Shown one piece after another: positions 1 through 12,820 of a stretch of DNA of 64,000 bases (its first letter is position 1; each line of letters opens with the position of its first letter). The DNA comes from Mycobacterium sp. SMC-4. GTDB taxonomy: Bacteria; Actinomycetota; Actinomycetes; Mycobacteriales; Mycobacteriaceae. The notes beneath the pieces were generated by a model. The model was not told the origin of the DNA. It was given only the letters and a program-made list of their open reading frames with translations, and did not search any database. A program made the position numbers and the translations under genes. The stretch lies in the NCBI RefSeq assembly GCF_025263265.1, contig NZ_CP079869.1, positions 1-64,000 on the forward strand, given 5' to 3'.

Positions 1-993
1 GTCATAGGCGCTTCCAACCGGTTCGCCCACGCTGCATCGCTGGCCATCGCCGAGGCACCGGCCCGCGCCTACAACCCGCTGTTCATCTGGGGTGAGTCTG
101 GCCTGGGCAAGACCCACCTGCTGCACGCCGCCGGCAATTACGCGCAGCGCCTCTTTCCGGGCATGCGGGTCAAGTACGTCAGCACCGAGGAGTTCACCAA
201 CGACTTCATCAACTCGCTGCGTGACGACCGTCGGGCCTCGTTCAAACGGACCTACCGTGACATCGACGTGTTGCTGGTCGACGACATCCAGTTCATCGAG
301 GGCAAGGACGGAATCCAGGAGGAGTTCTTCCACACCTTCAACACGCTGCACAACGCGAACAAGCAGATCGTCATCTCCTCCGACCGGCCGCCCAAACAGC
401 TGGCCACCCTGGAAGATCGGCTGCGAACCCGCTTCGAGTGGGGCCTGATCACCGACGTCCAACCGCCGGAGCTGGAGACCCGCATCGCGATCCTGCGCAA
501 GAAGGCGCAGATGGACAACCTCGACGTGCCCGACGATGTGCTGGAGTTGATCGCCAGTCGCATCGAGCGCAACATCCGCGAGCTCGAAGGTGCGTTGATC
601 CGCGTCACCGCGTTCGCTTCGCTGAACAAGACGATGATCGACAAGGCACTGGCCGAGATCGTGCTGCGGGATCTGATCTCCGATCCCTCCACCATGCAGA
701 TCAGCACCGCGGCCATCATGGCCGCCACCGCGGAGTACTTCGAAACCAGCGTCGATGAGCTACGCGGCCCCGGCAAGACCCGTGCGCTGGCGCAGTCCCG
801 CCAGATCGCAATGTACCTCTGTCGCGAGCTCACCGACCTCTCACTGCCCAAGATCGGCCAGGCTTTCGGCCGCGATCACACCACAGTGATGTACGCGGAG
901 AAGAAGATTCGCGCCGAGATGGCCGAGCGCCGCGAAGTTTTCGACCACGTCAAAGAACTGACCACGCGCATCCGCCAACGCGCCAAGCGCTGA
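1..993 (+). CDS. dnaA: Chromosomal replication initiator DnaA (5' truncated)
   Basis: This is the initiator ATPase that binds DnaA boxes and opens oriC. The frame is open from base 1, so the N-terminal domains lie outside the window and 330 residues remain. The Walker A motif GESGLGKT is at about 91-114 and Walker B (LLVDDIQF) at about 271-294. The C-terminal box-binding signature [12 protein letters not shown] starts at about 874. It is followed by an oriC-like intergenic region and dnaN, the standard mycobacterial order. There is no doubt about the family; only the start is missing. Confidence 0.98.
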   Translation, partial: VIGASNRFAHAASLAIAEAPARAYNPLFIWGESGLGKTHLLHAAGNYAQRLFPGMRVKYVSTEEFTNDFINSLRDDRRASFKRTYRDIDVLLVDDIQFIEGKDGIQEEFFHTFNTLHNANKQIVISSDRPPKQLATLEDRLRTRFEWGLITDVQPPELETRIAILRKKAQMDNLDVPDDVLELIASRIERNIRELEGALIRVTAFASLNKTMIDKALAEIVLRDLISDPSTMQISTAAIMAATAEYFETSVDELRGPGKTRALAQSRQIAMYLCRELTDLSLPKIGQAFGRDHTTVMYAEKKIRAEMAERREVFDHVKELTTRIRQRAKR

Positions 994-1577
994 TCTCTGT
1001 CTCCGCTCACCACGTTCGGGCCCGCCCCGTCCGTTGTCGTCCGCGCTGCCTCCGGCGTGTCGTTCCGATATTCGCTCGGCGAGTCCGCCCGCAGGCTGAG
1101 AAACTTCCGCCTCGGTTGTCACACGCTTCACACCGACGGCTGTGCACGACATGTGGACAACCTGCCGATGAACGACAGGGAAACCCCGGTCCTCGTCCCC
1201 AACCGGCCAGCCATCCCCATCGCCGGGTCCGCCGTTCCACGGCTGTCCCCAGCTCACCCACACGACTGCGGCACCGCTGGCCTGCGGGGAACCGGTGTTA
1301 TCCCCAGAATGCACAGCACCTATTACTGATACTCAGTTATCTCTCTCAATTTCTTTTAGAAGAAGCCTGTTGGGGAAACACTCATCCCCGGGCCTGCTGC
1401 CCGGTTCTCCAGTGCAGGCATGTCGGCCCGATGGTTTAGCTTTCAGATTGACGCTGAACGATCTACGGTGGTTCATCGACAGCCGTTCCGGTCGTCGTGA
1501 CGCGCCTGTTCGGCGCGACCTGCGACTCCGCGAATTCGCTGCAAGAGGCTTATCGGGGTGTGCATCGAAGGGACGCT
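994..1577. other. oriC region between dnaA and dnaN
   Basis: A 584-bp non-coding gap separates dnaA and dnaN, the usual position of mycobacterial oriC. It holds one perfect DnaA box on the minus strand (TGTGGACAA, 1152-1160). Weaker matches are CTGTGCACG (1140-1148), CTGTCCCCA (1243-1251) and TTATCCCCA (1298-1306). An AT-rich stretch at about 1318-1370, rich in T runs, is the best candidate unwinding element. The dnaN promoter and leader must lie in the distal part. No gene was found here; open frames in the gap have no family resemblance. Confidence 0.85.
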
Positions 1578-2777
1578 ATGGACGTGGCGACGACAACGAC
1601 TGGTCTGACCGATCTGAAGTTTCGGCTGACCCGCGAGGAGTTCGCCGATGCAGTGGCTTGGGTGGCACGTAACCTGCCGTCCCGTCCGACGGTTCCGGTG
1701 CTGGCCGGCGTGCTGCTCACCGGCTCCGACGAGGGCCTGACGATCTCCGGCTTCGATTACGAAGTATCTGCCGAAGTCCACGTTCCGGCTGAAATAGCTT
1801 CTCCGGGAAGCGTTTTGGTATCGGGCCGGCTGCTTTCCGACATCGTCAGGTCGCTGCCGGCCAAACCCGTCGACGTTTCCGTCGAAGGCACTCGAGTGGC
1901 GCTGAGCTGCGGTAGCGCCCGATTCTCGCTGCCGACGATGGCCGTCGAGGACTATCCGACGCTGCCGACGCTGCCCGACGAGACCGGTGTGGTCTCTGCC
2001 GACCTGTTCGCCGAAGCCATCGGTCAGGTCGCCGTGGCAGCCGGCCGAGATGACACACTGCCGATGCTGACCGGCATCCGCGTCGAGATCGCCGGGGAGA
2101 AAGTAGTTCTCGCCGCGACCGATCGCTTCCGGTTGGCAGTCCGGGAACTGACCTGGTCGGCGGCAACCCCTGGGGTGGAAGCCGCAGTGTTGGTGCCGGC
2201 CAAGACGCTGGCCGAAGCCGCCCGGGCCGGAACCGACGGCACCGAGGTCCATCTGTCGCTGGGCTCTGGGCCGACCGTCGGCAAAGAGGGTCTGTTAGGT
2301 ATCCGCAGCAAGGGCAAGCGCAGCACCACTCGTCTGCTCGACGCCGAATTCCCGAAGTTTCGCCAGCTGTTGCCTACCGAGCACACCGCTGTCGCAACTC
2401 TGGGGGTGGCCGAACTGACCGAGGCCATCAAACGTGTCGCATTGGTCGCCGATCGCGGAGCACAGATCCGGATGGAGTTTGCCGAGGATGCGCTGCGGCT
2501 GTCGGCCGGTGCCGACGACGTCGGCCGGGCCGAAGAAGATCTGCCTGTGCAGTTCTCCGGTGATCCGTTGACCATCGCTTTCAACCCGACCTATCTGACC
2601 GACGGCCTGGGATCGCTGCACTCCGACCGCGTCACATTCGGGTTCACCACGCCCAGTCGGCCAGCGGTGCTGCGGCCGGCGGACGAGAATGACAGTGCGG
2701 CCGACGGCAGCGGTCCGTTCCCCGCCGCACAGACCGACTACGTCTACCTGCTGATGCCGGTGCGACTTCCGGGCTGA
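1578..2777 (+). CDS. dnaN: DNA polymerase III sliding clamp, beta subunit
   Basis: This is the processivity clamp that encircles DNA and tethers polymerase III. The product is 399 residues, the family's usual size, and ends in the typical PVRLPG-like tail (LLMPVRLPG). The ATG at 1578 was chosen because the following [17 protein letters not shown] aligns with the N-terminus of mycobacterial DnaN. An in-frame ATG at 1497 would add 27 residues with no counterpart. It lies downstream of oriC and 48 bp upstream of gnd. Confidence 0.97.
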   Translation: MDVATTTTGLTDLKFRLTREEFADAVAWVARNLPSRPTVPVLAGVLLTGSDEGLTISGFDYEVSAEVHVPAEIASPGSVLVSGRLLSDIVRSLPAKPVDVSVEGTRVALSCGSARFSLPTMAVEDYPTLPTLPDETGVVSADLFAEAIGQVAVAAGRDDTLPMLTGIRVEIAGEKVVLAATDRFRLAVRELTWSAATPGVEAAVLVPAKTLAEAARAGTDGTEVHLSLGSGPTVGKEGLLGIRSKGKRSTTRLLDAEFPKFRQLLPTEHTAVATLGVAELTEAIKRVALVADRGAQIRMEFAEDALRLSAGADDVGRAEEDLPVQFSGDPLTIAFNPTYLTDGLGSLHSDRVTFGFTTPSRPAVLRPADENDSAADGSGPFPAAQTDYVYLLMPVRLPG

Positions 2778-2825
2778 CCGATCTCGACGCTGACCGATCA
2801 CGACGACGAAACAAGGGGCGTAACC

Positions 2826-3719
2826 ATGCAGGTGGGTCTGGTCGGCCTGGGCAAGATGGGCTTCAACATGCGGTCGCGGTTGCGCGATACCGGCCACGAT
2901 GTGATCGGCTTCGACCCCCGGCCGGAGGTTTCCGATGTGGCGTCGTTACAGGATCTCGCCGATGCGCTGAGCACGCCACGGGTGGTGTGGGTGATGGTGC
3001 CCTCGGGTACGGTCACCGACCAGACCATCGTGAGCCTGGCAGATGTGCTCGGCCCGGGTGATCTGGTCATCGATGGTGGCAACTCCCGCTACACCGAGGA
3101 CGCACCGCACGCGAAACTGCTCGGCGACAACGGAATTGCATTCATCGATGCCGGCGTCTCCGGCGGTGTCTGGGGGCTGACCGAGGGGTACGGACTGATG
3201 GTCGGCGGTAGCGATGAGGATGTCGCTCGGGCCATGCCGATCTTCGACGCGCTGCGCCCCGCGGGTCCACTCGAGGACGGATTCGTTCATGTCGGCCCGG
3301 TGGGGGCGGGCCATTTCGCCAAGATGGTGCACAACGGCGTCGAATACGCGCTGATGACCGCCTACGCCGAAGGTTACGAGATGCTCGCAGCTGAGGAGCT
3401 GGTGCGTGATCCGCAAGCGGTCTACCAGGCATGGTCCAACGGCACCGTGGTGCGTTCGTGGTTGCAGCAGCTGTTGGCCAAGGCACTGCGCGAAGACCCG
3501 GGTCTCAACGAGATCAGTGGGTACGCCGAGGACTCCGGGGAGGGTCGCTGGACTGTCGAAGAGGCCATCCGACTCCGCGTCCCGGTGCCGGGCATCGCCG
3601 CTTCTTTGTTTGCCAGATTCCTTTCCCGGCAAGAGGATTCGCCGACGATGAAGGCAGTGGCGGCGCTGCGTAACCAGTTCGGCGGGCATGCGGTCAAGCG
3701 CATCAGCGAGTCCGGCTGA
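2826..3719 (+). CDS. gnd: 6-phosphogluconate dehydrogenase, short (GntZ-like) type
   Basis: Predicted to decarboxylate 6-phosphogluconate to ribulose 5-phosphate. The N-terminal dinucleotide fold starts with GLVGLGKMG. The substrate signatures VIDGGNSRY and DAGVSGGVWG follow, then KMVHNGVEYALM with the catalytic lysine and asparagine. At 297 residues it matches the short form, which is often NAD-linked, rather than the roughly 470-residue enzyme. The gene sits between dnaN and recF, an arrangement I recall from fast-growing mycobacteria and not from M. tuberculosis. The recF start follows after 12 bp, so co-transcription is likely. Cofactor preference cannot be read from the sequence. Confidence 0.92.
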   Translation: MQVGLVGLGKMGFNMRSRLRDTGHDVIGFDPRPEVSDVASLQDLADALSTPRVVWVMVPSGTVTDQTIVSLADVLGPGDLVIDGGNSRYTEDAPHAKLLGDNGIAFIDAGVSGGVWGLTEGYGLMVGGSDEDVARAMPIFDALRPAGPLEDGFVHVGPVGAGHFAKMVHNGVEYALMTAYAEGYEMLAAEELVRDPQAVYQAWSNGTVVRSWLQQLLAKALREDPGLNEISGYAEDSGEGRWTVEEAIRLRVPVPGIAASLFARFLSRQEDSPTMKAVAALRNQFGGHAVKRISESG

Positions 3720-3731
3720 CGGAGTGCTTCG

Positions 3732-4892
3732 GTGCACGTTCGCCAGCTCACCCTGACAGATTTCCGCTCGTGGCCGCGCGTGGAGCTGGCATTGGATCCC
3801 GGCCGCACGGTGTTCGTCGGTCCCAACGGTTTCGGAAAAACCAATCTCGTTGAGGCTCTGTGGTATTCGTCGACGCTTTCGTCGCACCGAGTGGCCTCGG
3901 ATGCGCCACTGATCCGTTCCGGAGCAGAGCGCGCCGTGATTTCGACCATCGTCGTCAACGAGGGCCGTGAGCTCGCGGTCGACCTGGACATCACCGCCGG
4001 GCGGGCCAACAAGGCCCGGTTGAACCGCTCCCCGGTGCGATCGGCGCGCGAGATCCTCGGCGTGCTGCGTGCGGTGTTGTTCGCCCCGGAGGATCTTGCG
4101 TTGGTCCGCGGCGATCCCGGCGAGCGACGCAAGTTCCTCGACGAACTCGCGACCACCCGCAGGCCCCGGATCGCAGCTGTCAGAGCCGATTACGACAAGG
4201 TGGTGCGTCAGCGCACCGCGTTGCTCAAGACCGCGACGGCGGCTCGGTTTCGAGGCGACAAGTCAGCACTGGAGACCCTCGACGTCTGGGACGGCCACCT
4301 GGCCGCACACGGCGCGCAATTGATCGCCGCCCGGGTGCAGTTGGTCAATGCACTGGCACCCGAAGTGGAAAAGGCCTACCAACTGCTCGCGCCGGCATCC
4401 CGGCCGGCGGCGATCCGCTACCGCAGCGGGGTGGAGCTCATCGAGGCTGAAGCGTCGGCAGGCACCGTCGATCCGCATGTCTTCGAAGCCGCGCTGCTGG
4501 ATGCGTTGAGTCGGCGTCGGGAAGCCGAACTGGAGCGTGGGGTGTGTCTGGTCGGGCCCCACCGCGACGATCTGGAACTGCGACTCGGCGACCAGGTAGC
4601 CAAGGGTTTCGCCAGCCATGGGGAATCATGGTCGATGGCATTGGCTTTGCGATTGGCATCCTACGAGCTGCTCTGTGCCGAAGGAGGTGACCCGGTCTTG
4701 CTCCTCGACGACGTGTTCGCCGAGCTCGACAGCGCGCGCCGGCAGGCGCTGGCCCAGGTTGCCGGTTCGGCCGAGCAGGTGCTGGTGACCGCCGCCGTCG
4801 CCGAGGACATTCCGGCAGACTGGGATGCCCGGCGCGTGCAGATCGCGATGATCGACGACGACTCCGGACGAATTTCGCAGGTGCGGCAGTGA
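3732..4892 (+). CDS. recF: DNA replication/repair protein RecF
   Basis: RecF is an SMC-like ABC ATPase that loads RecA at single-strand gaps. The product has 386 residues. Walker A is GPNGFGKT near residue 33, the signature region is [11 protein letters not shown], and Walker B is [11 protein letters not shown]. The start is GTG at 3732 ([14 protein letters not shown]), which fits the family N-terminus. The stop overlaps the next gene's GTG by four bases (GTGA), indicating translational coupling. Confidence 0.97.
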   Translation: MHVRQLTLTDFRSWPRVELALDPGRTVFVGPNGFGKTNLVEALWYSSTLSSHRVASDAPLIRSGAERAVISTIVVNEGRELAVDLDITAGRANKARLNRSPVRSAREILGVLRAVLFAPEDLALVRGDPGERRKFLDELATTRRPRIAAVRADYDKVVRQRTALLKTATAARFRGDKSALETLDVWDGHLAAHGAQLIAARVQLVNALAPEVEKAYQLLAPASRPAAIRYRSGVELIEAEASAGTVDPHVFEAALLDALSRRREAELERGVCLVGPHRDDLELRLGDQVAKGFASHGESWSMALALRLASYELLCAEGGDPVLLLDDVFAELDSARRQALAQVAGSAEQVLVTAAVAEDIPADWDARRVQIAMIDDDSGRISQVRQ

Positions 4893-5458
4893 GTGAGACT
4901 GGCGACGAGGCTGCGGACGGATTCGGGCCGCCCGCGCATCTGGCGGGTCTGAAGGGGATGGACCTGGTGCGCCGGGCGCTCGAAGAGGCCCGCGGGGCCG
5001 CACGCGTGCAAGGTAAGGATGTCGGCCGCGGCCGGACGGCGGCGCCGGCGCGCCGCCCGGGCGGCGCCCGCCGCCGCCGTTGGTCGGGTCCGGGCCCAGA
5101 TCAGCGCGATCCGCAGCCGCTGGGAGCCGCCACCAGTGACCTCGCCCGTACCCGGGGCTGGTCGGCCAAGGTGGCAGAAGGTGCGGTGTTCGGCCGCTGG
5201 CGGGCCGTCGTCGGCGACCAGATCGCCGACCATGCCGCTCCGAAGTCGCTGGCGGACGGGGTGCTGACCATCACCGCCGAATCCACCGCATGGGCCACCC
5301 AGTTACGGATGGTGCAGGCTCAGCTGTTGGCCAAGATCGCCGCGGCGGTCGGAGACGGCGTGGTCAGCACTGTCAAGATCGTCGGCCCGGTCGGCCCGTC
5401 CTGGCGCAAAGGGCCCTACAGCGTGCCCGGACGCGGTCCGCGCGACACCTACGGGTGA
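4889..5458 (+). CDS. DUF721 (DciA-like) protein, Rv0004 homologue
   Basis: This 189-residue protein has a basic, low-complexity Arg/Ala/Gly region (about residues 35-80) and a C-terminal DUF721 domain ([19 protein letters not shown] onward). DUF721 proteins outside the DnaB/DnaC lineages include DciA, which helps load the replicative helicase. Its place in the dnaA-gyrA block and the GTGA overlap with recF agree with a replication role. That role is inference for this protein. Confidence 0.85.
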   Translation: MSETGDEAADGFGPPAHLAGLKGMDLVRRALEEARGAARVQGKDVGRGRTAAPARRPGGARRRRWSGPGPDQRDPQPLGAATSDLARTRGWSAKVAEGAVFGRWRAVVGDQIADHAAPKSLADGVLTITAESTAWATQLRMVQAQLLAKIAAAVGDGVVSTVKIVGPVGPSWRKGPYSVPGRGPRDTYG

Positions 5459-5607
5459 GTCTGGCGGGGGTTGGCTGAGACCCACCAGAACGAATCCGGA
5501 CACCATCCACGCCGTCAAGACCTATCCAGATCCGAGAAAATCCGCGCACGGCGCGATTAGGTGCTCAGAAACGCGGCTGCAGTGTCAGTCCTGACGGTCT
5601 ATACCGG

Positions 5608-5613
5608 TAGAGT
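5608..5613 (+). promoter_or_regulatory. Candidate -10 element for gyrBA
   Basis: The 217-bp gap before gyrB contains TAGAGT at 5608-5613, which fits the mycobacterial TANNNT -10 pattern; TATACC at 5600-5605 is an alternative. A good ribosome binding site (AAGGAG) lies about ten bases before the gyrB GTG. No convincing -35 box was seen, so this is only a candidate. Confidence 0.3.
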
Positions 5614-5639
5614 GGTGGAGATCCACGGGCGGTGTCTGA

Positions 5640-7706
<2,067 letters not shown>

Positions 7707-7738
7707 CGTTGCCGTTTAACCTCACATAGGACAATTCC

Positions 7739-10700
7739 ATGACTGACACCACGTTGCCCCCGGGCGGCGAAGCAGGCGACCGCATCGAGCCGGTCGACAT
7801 TCAGCAGGAGATGCAGCGCAGCTACATCGACTACGCGATGAGCGTCATCGTCGGCCGTGCACTGCCCGAGGTTCGGGACGGCCTCAAACCGGTGCATCGA
7901 CGGGTGCTCTACGCCATGTTCGACTCCGGATTCCGTCCGGACCGCGGACACGCGAAATCGGCGCGCTCCGTTGCCGAAACCATGGGCAACTACCACCCGC
8001 ACGGTGATGCGTCGATTTACGACACCCTGGTCCGGATGGCCCAACCGTGGTCGCTGCGCTACCCGCTGGTCGACGGCCAGGGTAACTTCGGTTCGCCGGG
8101 CAACGACCCGCCGGCGGCGATGCGGTACTGCGTCACCGGTGACGCGCTAGTGCGGTTGCCGCTGGGTCAGTCCGTGCGAATCGATGGTGTGGTCCCAGGA
8201 GTGAGACCCAACTCCGACAACCCCATCGATCTGAAGGTTGTCGATCGCCACGGCGATCCCGTGGCAGCCGACAGGCTCTTCCACTCCGGAGATCATCAGA
8301 CGTACACGGTGACCACCTCGGAGGGATATACAGTCACCGGCACGGACAATCACCCCCTTCTCTGCCTGGTCGATGTGGGTGGTGTCCCGACGTTGTTGTG
8401 GAAACTCGTCGGTGAGATCAACCCTGGCGATACCGTCGTTCTCCAGCGGACCCCACCGGCGGAGTTCGGTCCGGCTGAATGGCAGGAAACGCTGGAAGGT
8501 TTGCTTGCCGGTGCGTTCATCAGCGAGGGCTTCGTTTCGGAGAAGCGGGCAGGTTTCAACAACCTCGACCGTGACTTCTTCAACATGGTGGTCGCCGCCT
8601 ACGACGCTGTCGTCGGTGGTCCGCGATACGTTTCGAGTCGGACTATCGCGTCCGGCTCTCTATTGCATGAGCTCGACGTCCACAATCTCGAGTCGTTGCG
8701 GGGATCGCGATTGGGCCTCGTCGTCGGTCAGCGGTCTGCGGACAAGTTCGTGCCGGATTGGGTTTGGCAATCCCCGGCCGGGGCCAAGCGCGCGTTTCTC
8801 CGGGCGCTGTTCGAGGGGGACGGCTCCTGCTCGAGTCTCCCCCGCAATACGGTCCAGGTGTCGTATTCGACGCGAAGCCAACGGTTGGCCGCCGATGTTC
8901 AGCAGATGCTGCTCGAGTTCGGCGTCGTTTCCCGCCGCTACCGACATGCCGTCGGCGAGTACAAGGTGGTTCTCACCAACCGAGCTCAGGCGGAACTCTT
9001 CGCCGCGCAAATCGGTTTCGGCGGCGCGAAGCAAGACAAACTGCTGCAGATCCTGGCGGACCTGCCGAAAGAGGCCGCCGGTCTCGACCGCGACTTCGTG
9101 CCCGGGCTGGCGCGCTTCATTCGCCAACACGGCGGTGGCCGCTGGGTCGACAAGGAATGGCTGCGTAAGCACAACATCGATCGCATCTCGCGGTGGAAGC
9201 GCGACAGCGACGAGATACTGGGGCATATCGCAGACCCAGAGGTACGTGCGGTCGCCAAGGAACTCACTGACGGCCGGTTCTACTACGCAACAGTGGCCTC
9301 TGTGGTCGATGCAGGCGTACAACCCGTGTACAGCTTGCGGGTGGACACTGCTGACCACGCCTTCATCACCAACGGTTTCGTCAGCCACAACACCGAGGCG
9401 CGGCTGACGCCGCTGGCGATGGAGATGTTGCGCGAGATCGACGAGGAGACAGTCGATTTCGCGCCGAACTACGACGGTCGGGTGCAGGAGCCCACGGTTC
9501 TGCCGAGCCGGTTCCCGAACCTGCTTGCCAACGGCTCGGGCGGCATCGCGGTCGGTATGGCCACCAACATCCCCCCGCACAACCTGCGTGAGCTCGCCGA
9601 GGCTGTCTACTGGTGCCTCGACAATCACGAGGCCGACGAGGAATCCACCCTGACGGCGGTGTGTGAGCGGGTCAAGGGCCCCGACTTCCCCACCCACGGT
9701 CTGATCGTGGGATCCCAGGGCATCACCGACGCCTACAACACCGGGCGCGGGTCGATCCGGATGCGCGGTGTGGTCGAGATCGAGGAGGACAGCCGCGGGC
9801 GCACCTCGCTGGTCATCACCGAGCTGCCGTATCAGGTCAACCACGACAACTTCATCACCTCGATCGCCGAGCAGGTCCGCGACGGCAAGCTGACCGGCAT
9901 CTCCAATATCGAGGATCAGTCCAGCGACCGTGTCGGTCTGCGCATCGTCATCGAGGTCAAACGCGACGCCGTGGCCAAGGTGGTGCTGAACAACCTCTAC
10001 AAGCACACCCAGCTGCAGACCAGCTTCGGGGCGAACATGCTGGCCATCGTCGACGGTGTGCCGCGCACGCTGCGCCTGGACCAGATGATCCGGCACTACG
10101 TCAACCATCAGCTCGACGTCATCGTCCGCCGCACCACCTACCGATTGCGCAAAGCCAACGAACGGGCCCACATCCTGCGCGGTCTGGTCAAGGCGCTCGA
10201 CGCGCTCGACGAGGTCATCGCGCTGATCCGGGCCTCGCAGACGGTGGAGATCGCGCGCAACGGCCTGATCGATCTGCTTGAGATCGACGAGATCCAAGCC
10301 CAGGCCATCCTGGACATGCAGCTGCGGCGGCTGGCCGCGCTGGAACGTCAGCGCATCGTCGACGACCTGGCCAAGATCGAGGCCGAGATCGCCGACCTGG
10401 AAGACATCCTGGCCAAGCCGGAGCGCCAGCGCGCCATCGTGCGCGACGAACTCAAGGAGATCGCCGACAAGTACGGTGACGACCGTCGCACCCGGATCAT
10501 CCCGGCCGACGGCGACGTCGCCGACGAAGACCTGATCGCTCGCGAAGAGGTCGTCGTCACCATCACCGAGACCGGCTACGCCAAGCGCACCAAGTCCGAT
10601 CTCTACCGCAGCCAGAAGCGCGGCGGTAAGGGCGTACAGGGCGCCGGGCTGAAGCAGGACGACATCGTCAACCACTTCTTCGTCTGCTCCACCCACGACT

Positions 10701-11518
10701 GGATTTTGTTCTTCACCACCCAGGGTCGCGTCTACCGTGCCAAGGCATACGACCTGCCCGAGGCGTCGCGCACCGCGCGCGGTCAGCATGTCGCCAACCT
10801 GCTGGCCTTCCAACCCGAGGAGCGCATCGCCCAGGTCATCCAGCTCAAGAGCTACGAGGACGCGCCCTACCTGGTGCTGGCCACCCGAAATGGCCTGGTC
10901 AAGAAGTCCCGTCTGGTGGACTTCGACTCCAACCGTTCCGGGGGCATCGTCGCGGTGAACCTGCGTGACGGCGACGAACTCGTGGGTGCGGTGCTGTGCT
11001 CGTCCGACGACGACCTGCTGCTGGTGTCGGCCAAGGGACAGTCGATCCGATTCTCGGCCACCGACGAGGCGTTGCGTCCGATGGGCCGCGCCACCTCGGG
11101 TGTGCAGGGCATGCGGTTCAACGAAGAGGATCAGCTGCTCTCGCTCAACGTGGTCCGCGAAGGCACGTACCTGCTGGTTGCGACCTCGGGCGGGTACGCC
11201 AAACGCACCGCGATCGAGGAGTACAGCGCACAGGGGCGCGGCGGCAAGGGAATCCTGACGATCCAGTACGACCGTCGACGTGGCACGCTGGTCGGAGCGT
11301 TGATCGTCGACGACGACACCGAGTTGTATGCCATCACTTCCGGTGGCGGCGTCATCCGGACCGCTGCACGTCAGGTTCGTAAGGCCGGGCGCCAAACCAA
11401 GGGCGTTCGCTTGATGAACCTGGGCGACGGCGACACACTGATCGCGATCGCGCGCAACGCCGAAGCCGGTGACGGCACCGACGAGGTCGACACCGACGTC
11501 GACGCGACCGATGAGTGA
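7739..11518 (+). CDS. gyrA: DNA gyrase subunit A precursor containing an intein
   Basis: The 1259-codon frame encodes GyrA, the DNA breakage-reunion subunit, interrupted by an in-frame intein (residues 131-551). The spliced protein would be 838 residues, the normal mycobacterial size. The N-extein ends in AAMRY, where Y130 is the catalytic tyrosine; the C-extein resumes with [13 protein letters not shown]. The quinolone-resistance region reads [10 protein letters not shown] (A91, D95), the susceptible form. The GyrA-box QKRGGKG is in the C-terminal DNA-wrapping domain, which ends in an acidic tail. Splicing is required for activity because the intein separates Tyr130 from the following threonine. 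Confidence 0.98.
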   Translation: MTDTTLPPGGEAGDRIEPVDIQQEMQRSYIDYAMSVIVGRALPEVRDGLKPVHRRVLYAMFDSGFRPDRGHAKSARSVAETMGNYHPHGDASIYDTLVRMAQPWSLRYPLVDGQGNFGSPGNDPPAAMRYCVTGDALVRLPLGQSVRIDGVVPGVRPNSDNPIDLKVVDRHGDPVAADRLFHSGDHQTYTVTTSEGYTVTGTDNHPLLCLVDVGGVPTLLWKLVGEINPGDTVVLQRTPPAEFGPAEWQETLEGLLAGAFISEGFVSEKRAGFNNLDRDFFNMVVAAYDAVVGGPRYVSSRTIASGSLLHELDVHNLESLRGSRLGLVVGQRSADKFVPDWVWQSPAGAKRAFLRALFEGDGSCSSLPRNTVQVSYSTRSQRLAADVQQMLLEFGVVSRRYRHAVGEYKVVLTNRAQAELFAAQIGFGGAKQDKLLQILADLPKEAAGLDRDFVPGLARFIRQHGGGRWVDKEWLRKHNIDRISRWKRDSDEILGHIADPEVRAVAKELTDGRFYYATVASVVDAGVQPVYSLRVDTADHAFITNGFVSHNTEARLTPLAMEMLREIDEETVDFAPNYDGRVQEPTVLPSRFPNLLANGSGGIAVGMATNIPPHNLRELAEAVYWCLDNHEADEESTLTAVCERVKGPDFPTHGLIVGSQGITDAYNTGRGSIRMRGVVEIEEDSRGRTSLVITELPYQVNHDNFITSIAEQVRDGKLTGISNIEDQSSDRVGLRIVIEVKRDAVAKVVLNNLYKHTQLQTSFGANMLAIVDGVPRTLRLDQMIRHYVNHQLDVIVRRTTYRLRKANERAHILRGLVKALDALDEVIALIRASQTVEIARNGLIDLLEIDEIQAQAILDMQLRRLAALERQRIVDDLAKIEAEIADLEDILAKPERQRAIVRDELKEIADKYGDDRRTRIIPADGDVADEDLIAREEVVVTITETGYAKRTKSDLYRSQKRGGKGVQGAGLKQDDIVNHFFVCSTHDWILFFTTQGRVYRAKAYDLPEASRTARGQHVANLLAFQPEERIAQVIQLKSYEDAPYLVLATRNGLVKKSRLVDFDSNRSGGIVAVNLRDGDELVGAVLCSSDDDLLLVSAKGQSIRFSATDEALRPMGRATSGVQGMRFNEEDQLLSLNVVREGTYLLVATSGGYAKRTAIEEYSAQGRGGKGILTIQYDRRRGTLVGALIVDDDTELYAITSGGGVIRTAARQVRKAGRQTKGVRLMNLGDGDTLIAIARNAEAGDGTDEVDTDVDATDE
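8129..9391 (+). mobile_element. GyrA intein with LAGLIDADG-type endonuclease
   Basis: This is a 421-residue in-frame protein-splicing element. It starts with Cys1 ([13 protein letters not shown]) and has the block B motif GTDNHPLL. It ends with block [12 protein letters not shown], giving the penultimate His and terminal Asn, and the next extein residue is Thr. Two dodecapeptide motifs are present: [11 protein letters not shown] near intein residue 125 and [10 protein letters not shown] near residue 223. Their acidic residues (E and D) are intact, so the endonuclease may be active. The position equals the classical mycobacterial GyrA insertion point. Mini-inteins at this site, such as that of M. 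xenopi, lack the endonuclease; this one is full-length. Confidence 0.95.
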
Positions 11519-11528
11519 GGAGTCGTAG

Positions 11529-12479
11529 GTGAGCTCACCGAATGAGCCGGGGCACCCGCGTGCGGGCGACGGATCTGGCGCGGGTAACGGATCGGGAGGT
11601 TCGGGCGGCTCGCCGGCCACCTCGGCCCCCGCCCCCGAAGGCGGTTCACCCGGCAACGACGTCCCGCCGTGGCAGCGCGGCCCCGCTGCCCGTGCCCGTC
11701 AGCATCAGGCGCCAGAGGCGCCCGGTGGTGAGGGCCGATCGACCGGCAGCCCGTCCGGCCTCGATGCCCGGTTGAATCGGTTCATGGCCGGCGGCGGCGC
11801 ACCGGGCGTCGATCAGGCCGGCCACGCCACCGAGCGGACCCAGGAGATGCGCACCGATATTGGTCGCACCGAGCAGGGCAAACGGCCTGAACCCGCGCCG
11901 CGTCCGGAGCCCGGACAACAGCGCCCTGATTCCGGCCCGGTGGCCTACGCCAGCGAAATTCCCGACCTGTCGGGTGCGCCACCGCGCTCTGTGCAACAGC
12001 GCAAGCCCGCTGAGCGGCCCGCCGACCAGCCGCCCAGGCCCGACCAGCCGCCCCGCCCCCAGCGCTCGGCTGCCCCCGGACGCGCGATCGAGGTGGCCTC
12101 ACGTCAGCACCGGGGTCCGGTGCGGGCCACCATGCAGATCCGGCGGGTCGATCCGTGGAGCATGCTGAAGGTCTCGCTGCTGTTGTCGGTGGCGCTGTTC
12201 TTCGTGTGGATGATCGCGGTCGCATTCCTGTACCTGGTGCTGGGTGGGATGGGCGTGTGGGCCAAGCTCAACAGCAACGTCGGTGACCTGCTGACCAGCG
12301 CCAGCGGCAGTGCCGGCGGTGAGCTGGTCTCCAGCGGCACGATATTCGGTGGCGCCGCCCTGGTGGGCCTGGTCAACATCGTGCTGCTGACCGCGGCGGC
12401 CACCATCGGCGCGTTCATCTACAACCTGACGACCGACCTGGTCGGCGGGGTCGAGGTGACCCTGGCTGACCGGGACTGA
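11529..12479 (+). CDS. DUF3566 membrane protein, Rv0007 homologue
   Basis: This 316-residue protein has a long Pro/Gly/Ser-rich, probably disordered cytoplasmic N-terminus (about residues 1-190). Two hydrophobic segments follow (around [20 protein letters not shown] and [18 protein letters not shown]), making the C-terminal DUF3566 domain. It starts at GTG ten bases after gyrA and is probably in the same transcript. Function is unknown; the position is conserved across mycobacteria. Confidence 0.88.
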   Translation: MSSPNEPGHPRAGDGSGAGNGSGGSGGSPATSAPAPEGGSPGNDVPPWQRGPAARARQHQAPEAPGGEGRSTGSPSGLDARLNRFMAGGGAPGVDQAGHATERTQEMRTDIGRTEQGKRPEPAPRPEPGQQRPDSGPVAYASEIPDLSGAPPRSVQQRKPAERPADQPPRPDQPPRPQRSAAPGRAIEVASRQHRGPVRATMQIRRVDPWSMLKVSLLLSVALFFVWMIAVAFLYLVLGGMGVWAKLNSNVGDLLTSASGSAGGELVSSGTIFGGAALVGLVNIVLLTAAATIGAFIYNLTTDLVGGVEVTLADRD

Positions 12480-12540
12480 CCACGGTTTGGGAGACCGGTT
12501 GCCGGTGGGGTAATCTCGTCGCTCGGCCGTGCGGTTTGAC

Positions 12541-12614
12541 GGGGCTATAGCTCAGGCGGTTAGAGCGCTTCGCTGATAACGAAGAGGTCGGAGGTTCGAG
12601 TCCTCCTAGCCCCA
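12541..12614 (+). tRNA. tRNA-Ile (GAT)
   Basis: The cloverleaf has the acceptor stem GGGGCTA/TAGCCCC and discriminator A, anticodon loop CTGATAA giving GAT, and T-arm GGAGGTTCGAGTCCTCC. The CCA end is not encoded. It lies upstream of tRNA-Ala in the order conserved in actinobacteria. Confidence 0.97.
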
Positions 12615-12631
12615 CGGAAAGGTGCCCATCG

Positions 12632-12739
12632 ATGAGGCTGTTGGTCCTGCTCGCTGCCGCGGCTGCCGCCGTCGCAGTGCTGGTGTGGCGCAGTCAGCAC
12701 AGCGCCGAGGTCTGGCACACAGCGGACGCACCTTCCTGA
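12632..12739 (+). CDS. DLW-39-like small membrane protein
   Basis: This 35-codon frame lies between tRNA-Ile and tRNA-Ala. It starts at ATG after GGAAAGG and reads MRLLVLLAAAAAAVAVLVW, a single hydrophobic helix, followed by a short polar tail (RSQHSAEVWHTADAPS). Actinobacteria carry a DLW-39 family mini-protein at exactly this position, named for a DLW motif; here the equivalent is EVW. Expression is unproven, but position, hydrophobicity and ribosome binding site support it. Confidence 0.65.
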   Translation: MRLLVLLAAAAAAVAVLVWRSQHSAEVWHTADAPS

Positions 12740-12747
12740 TCCCCTCA

Positions 12748-12820
12748 GGGGCCTTAGCTCAGTTGGTAGAGCGCTGCCTTTGCAAGGCAGATGTCAGGAG
12801 TTCGAATCTCCTAGGCTCCA
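12748..12820 (+). tRNA. tRNA-Ala (TGC)
   Basis: The acceptor stem GGGGCCT pairs with AGGCTCC and includes the G3:U70 pair that marks alanine tRNAs. The anticodon loop CTTTGCAAG gives TGC, and the T-arm is CAGGAGTTCGAATCTCCTA. CCA is not encoded. The last ten bases overlap the end of the minus-strand SRPBCC gene. Confidence 0.97.

Noticed and set aside
1497..1577. Upstream ATG extending DnaN by 27 residues
   Set aside because: The extension has no counterpart in mycobacterial DnaN, whereas the ATG at 1578 aligns.
8660..11656. A 998-codon open frame on the minus strand opposite gyrA
   Set aside because: It mirrors gyrA codon structure, as expected in high-GC DNA, and shows no domain; gyrA itself is certain.
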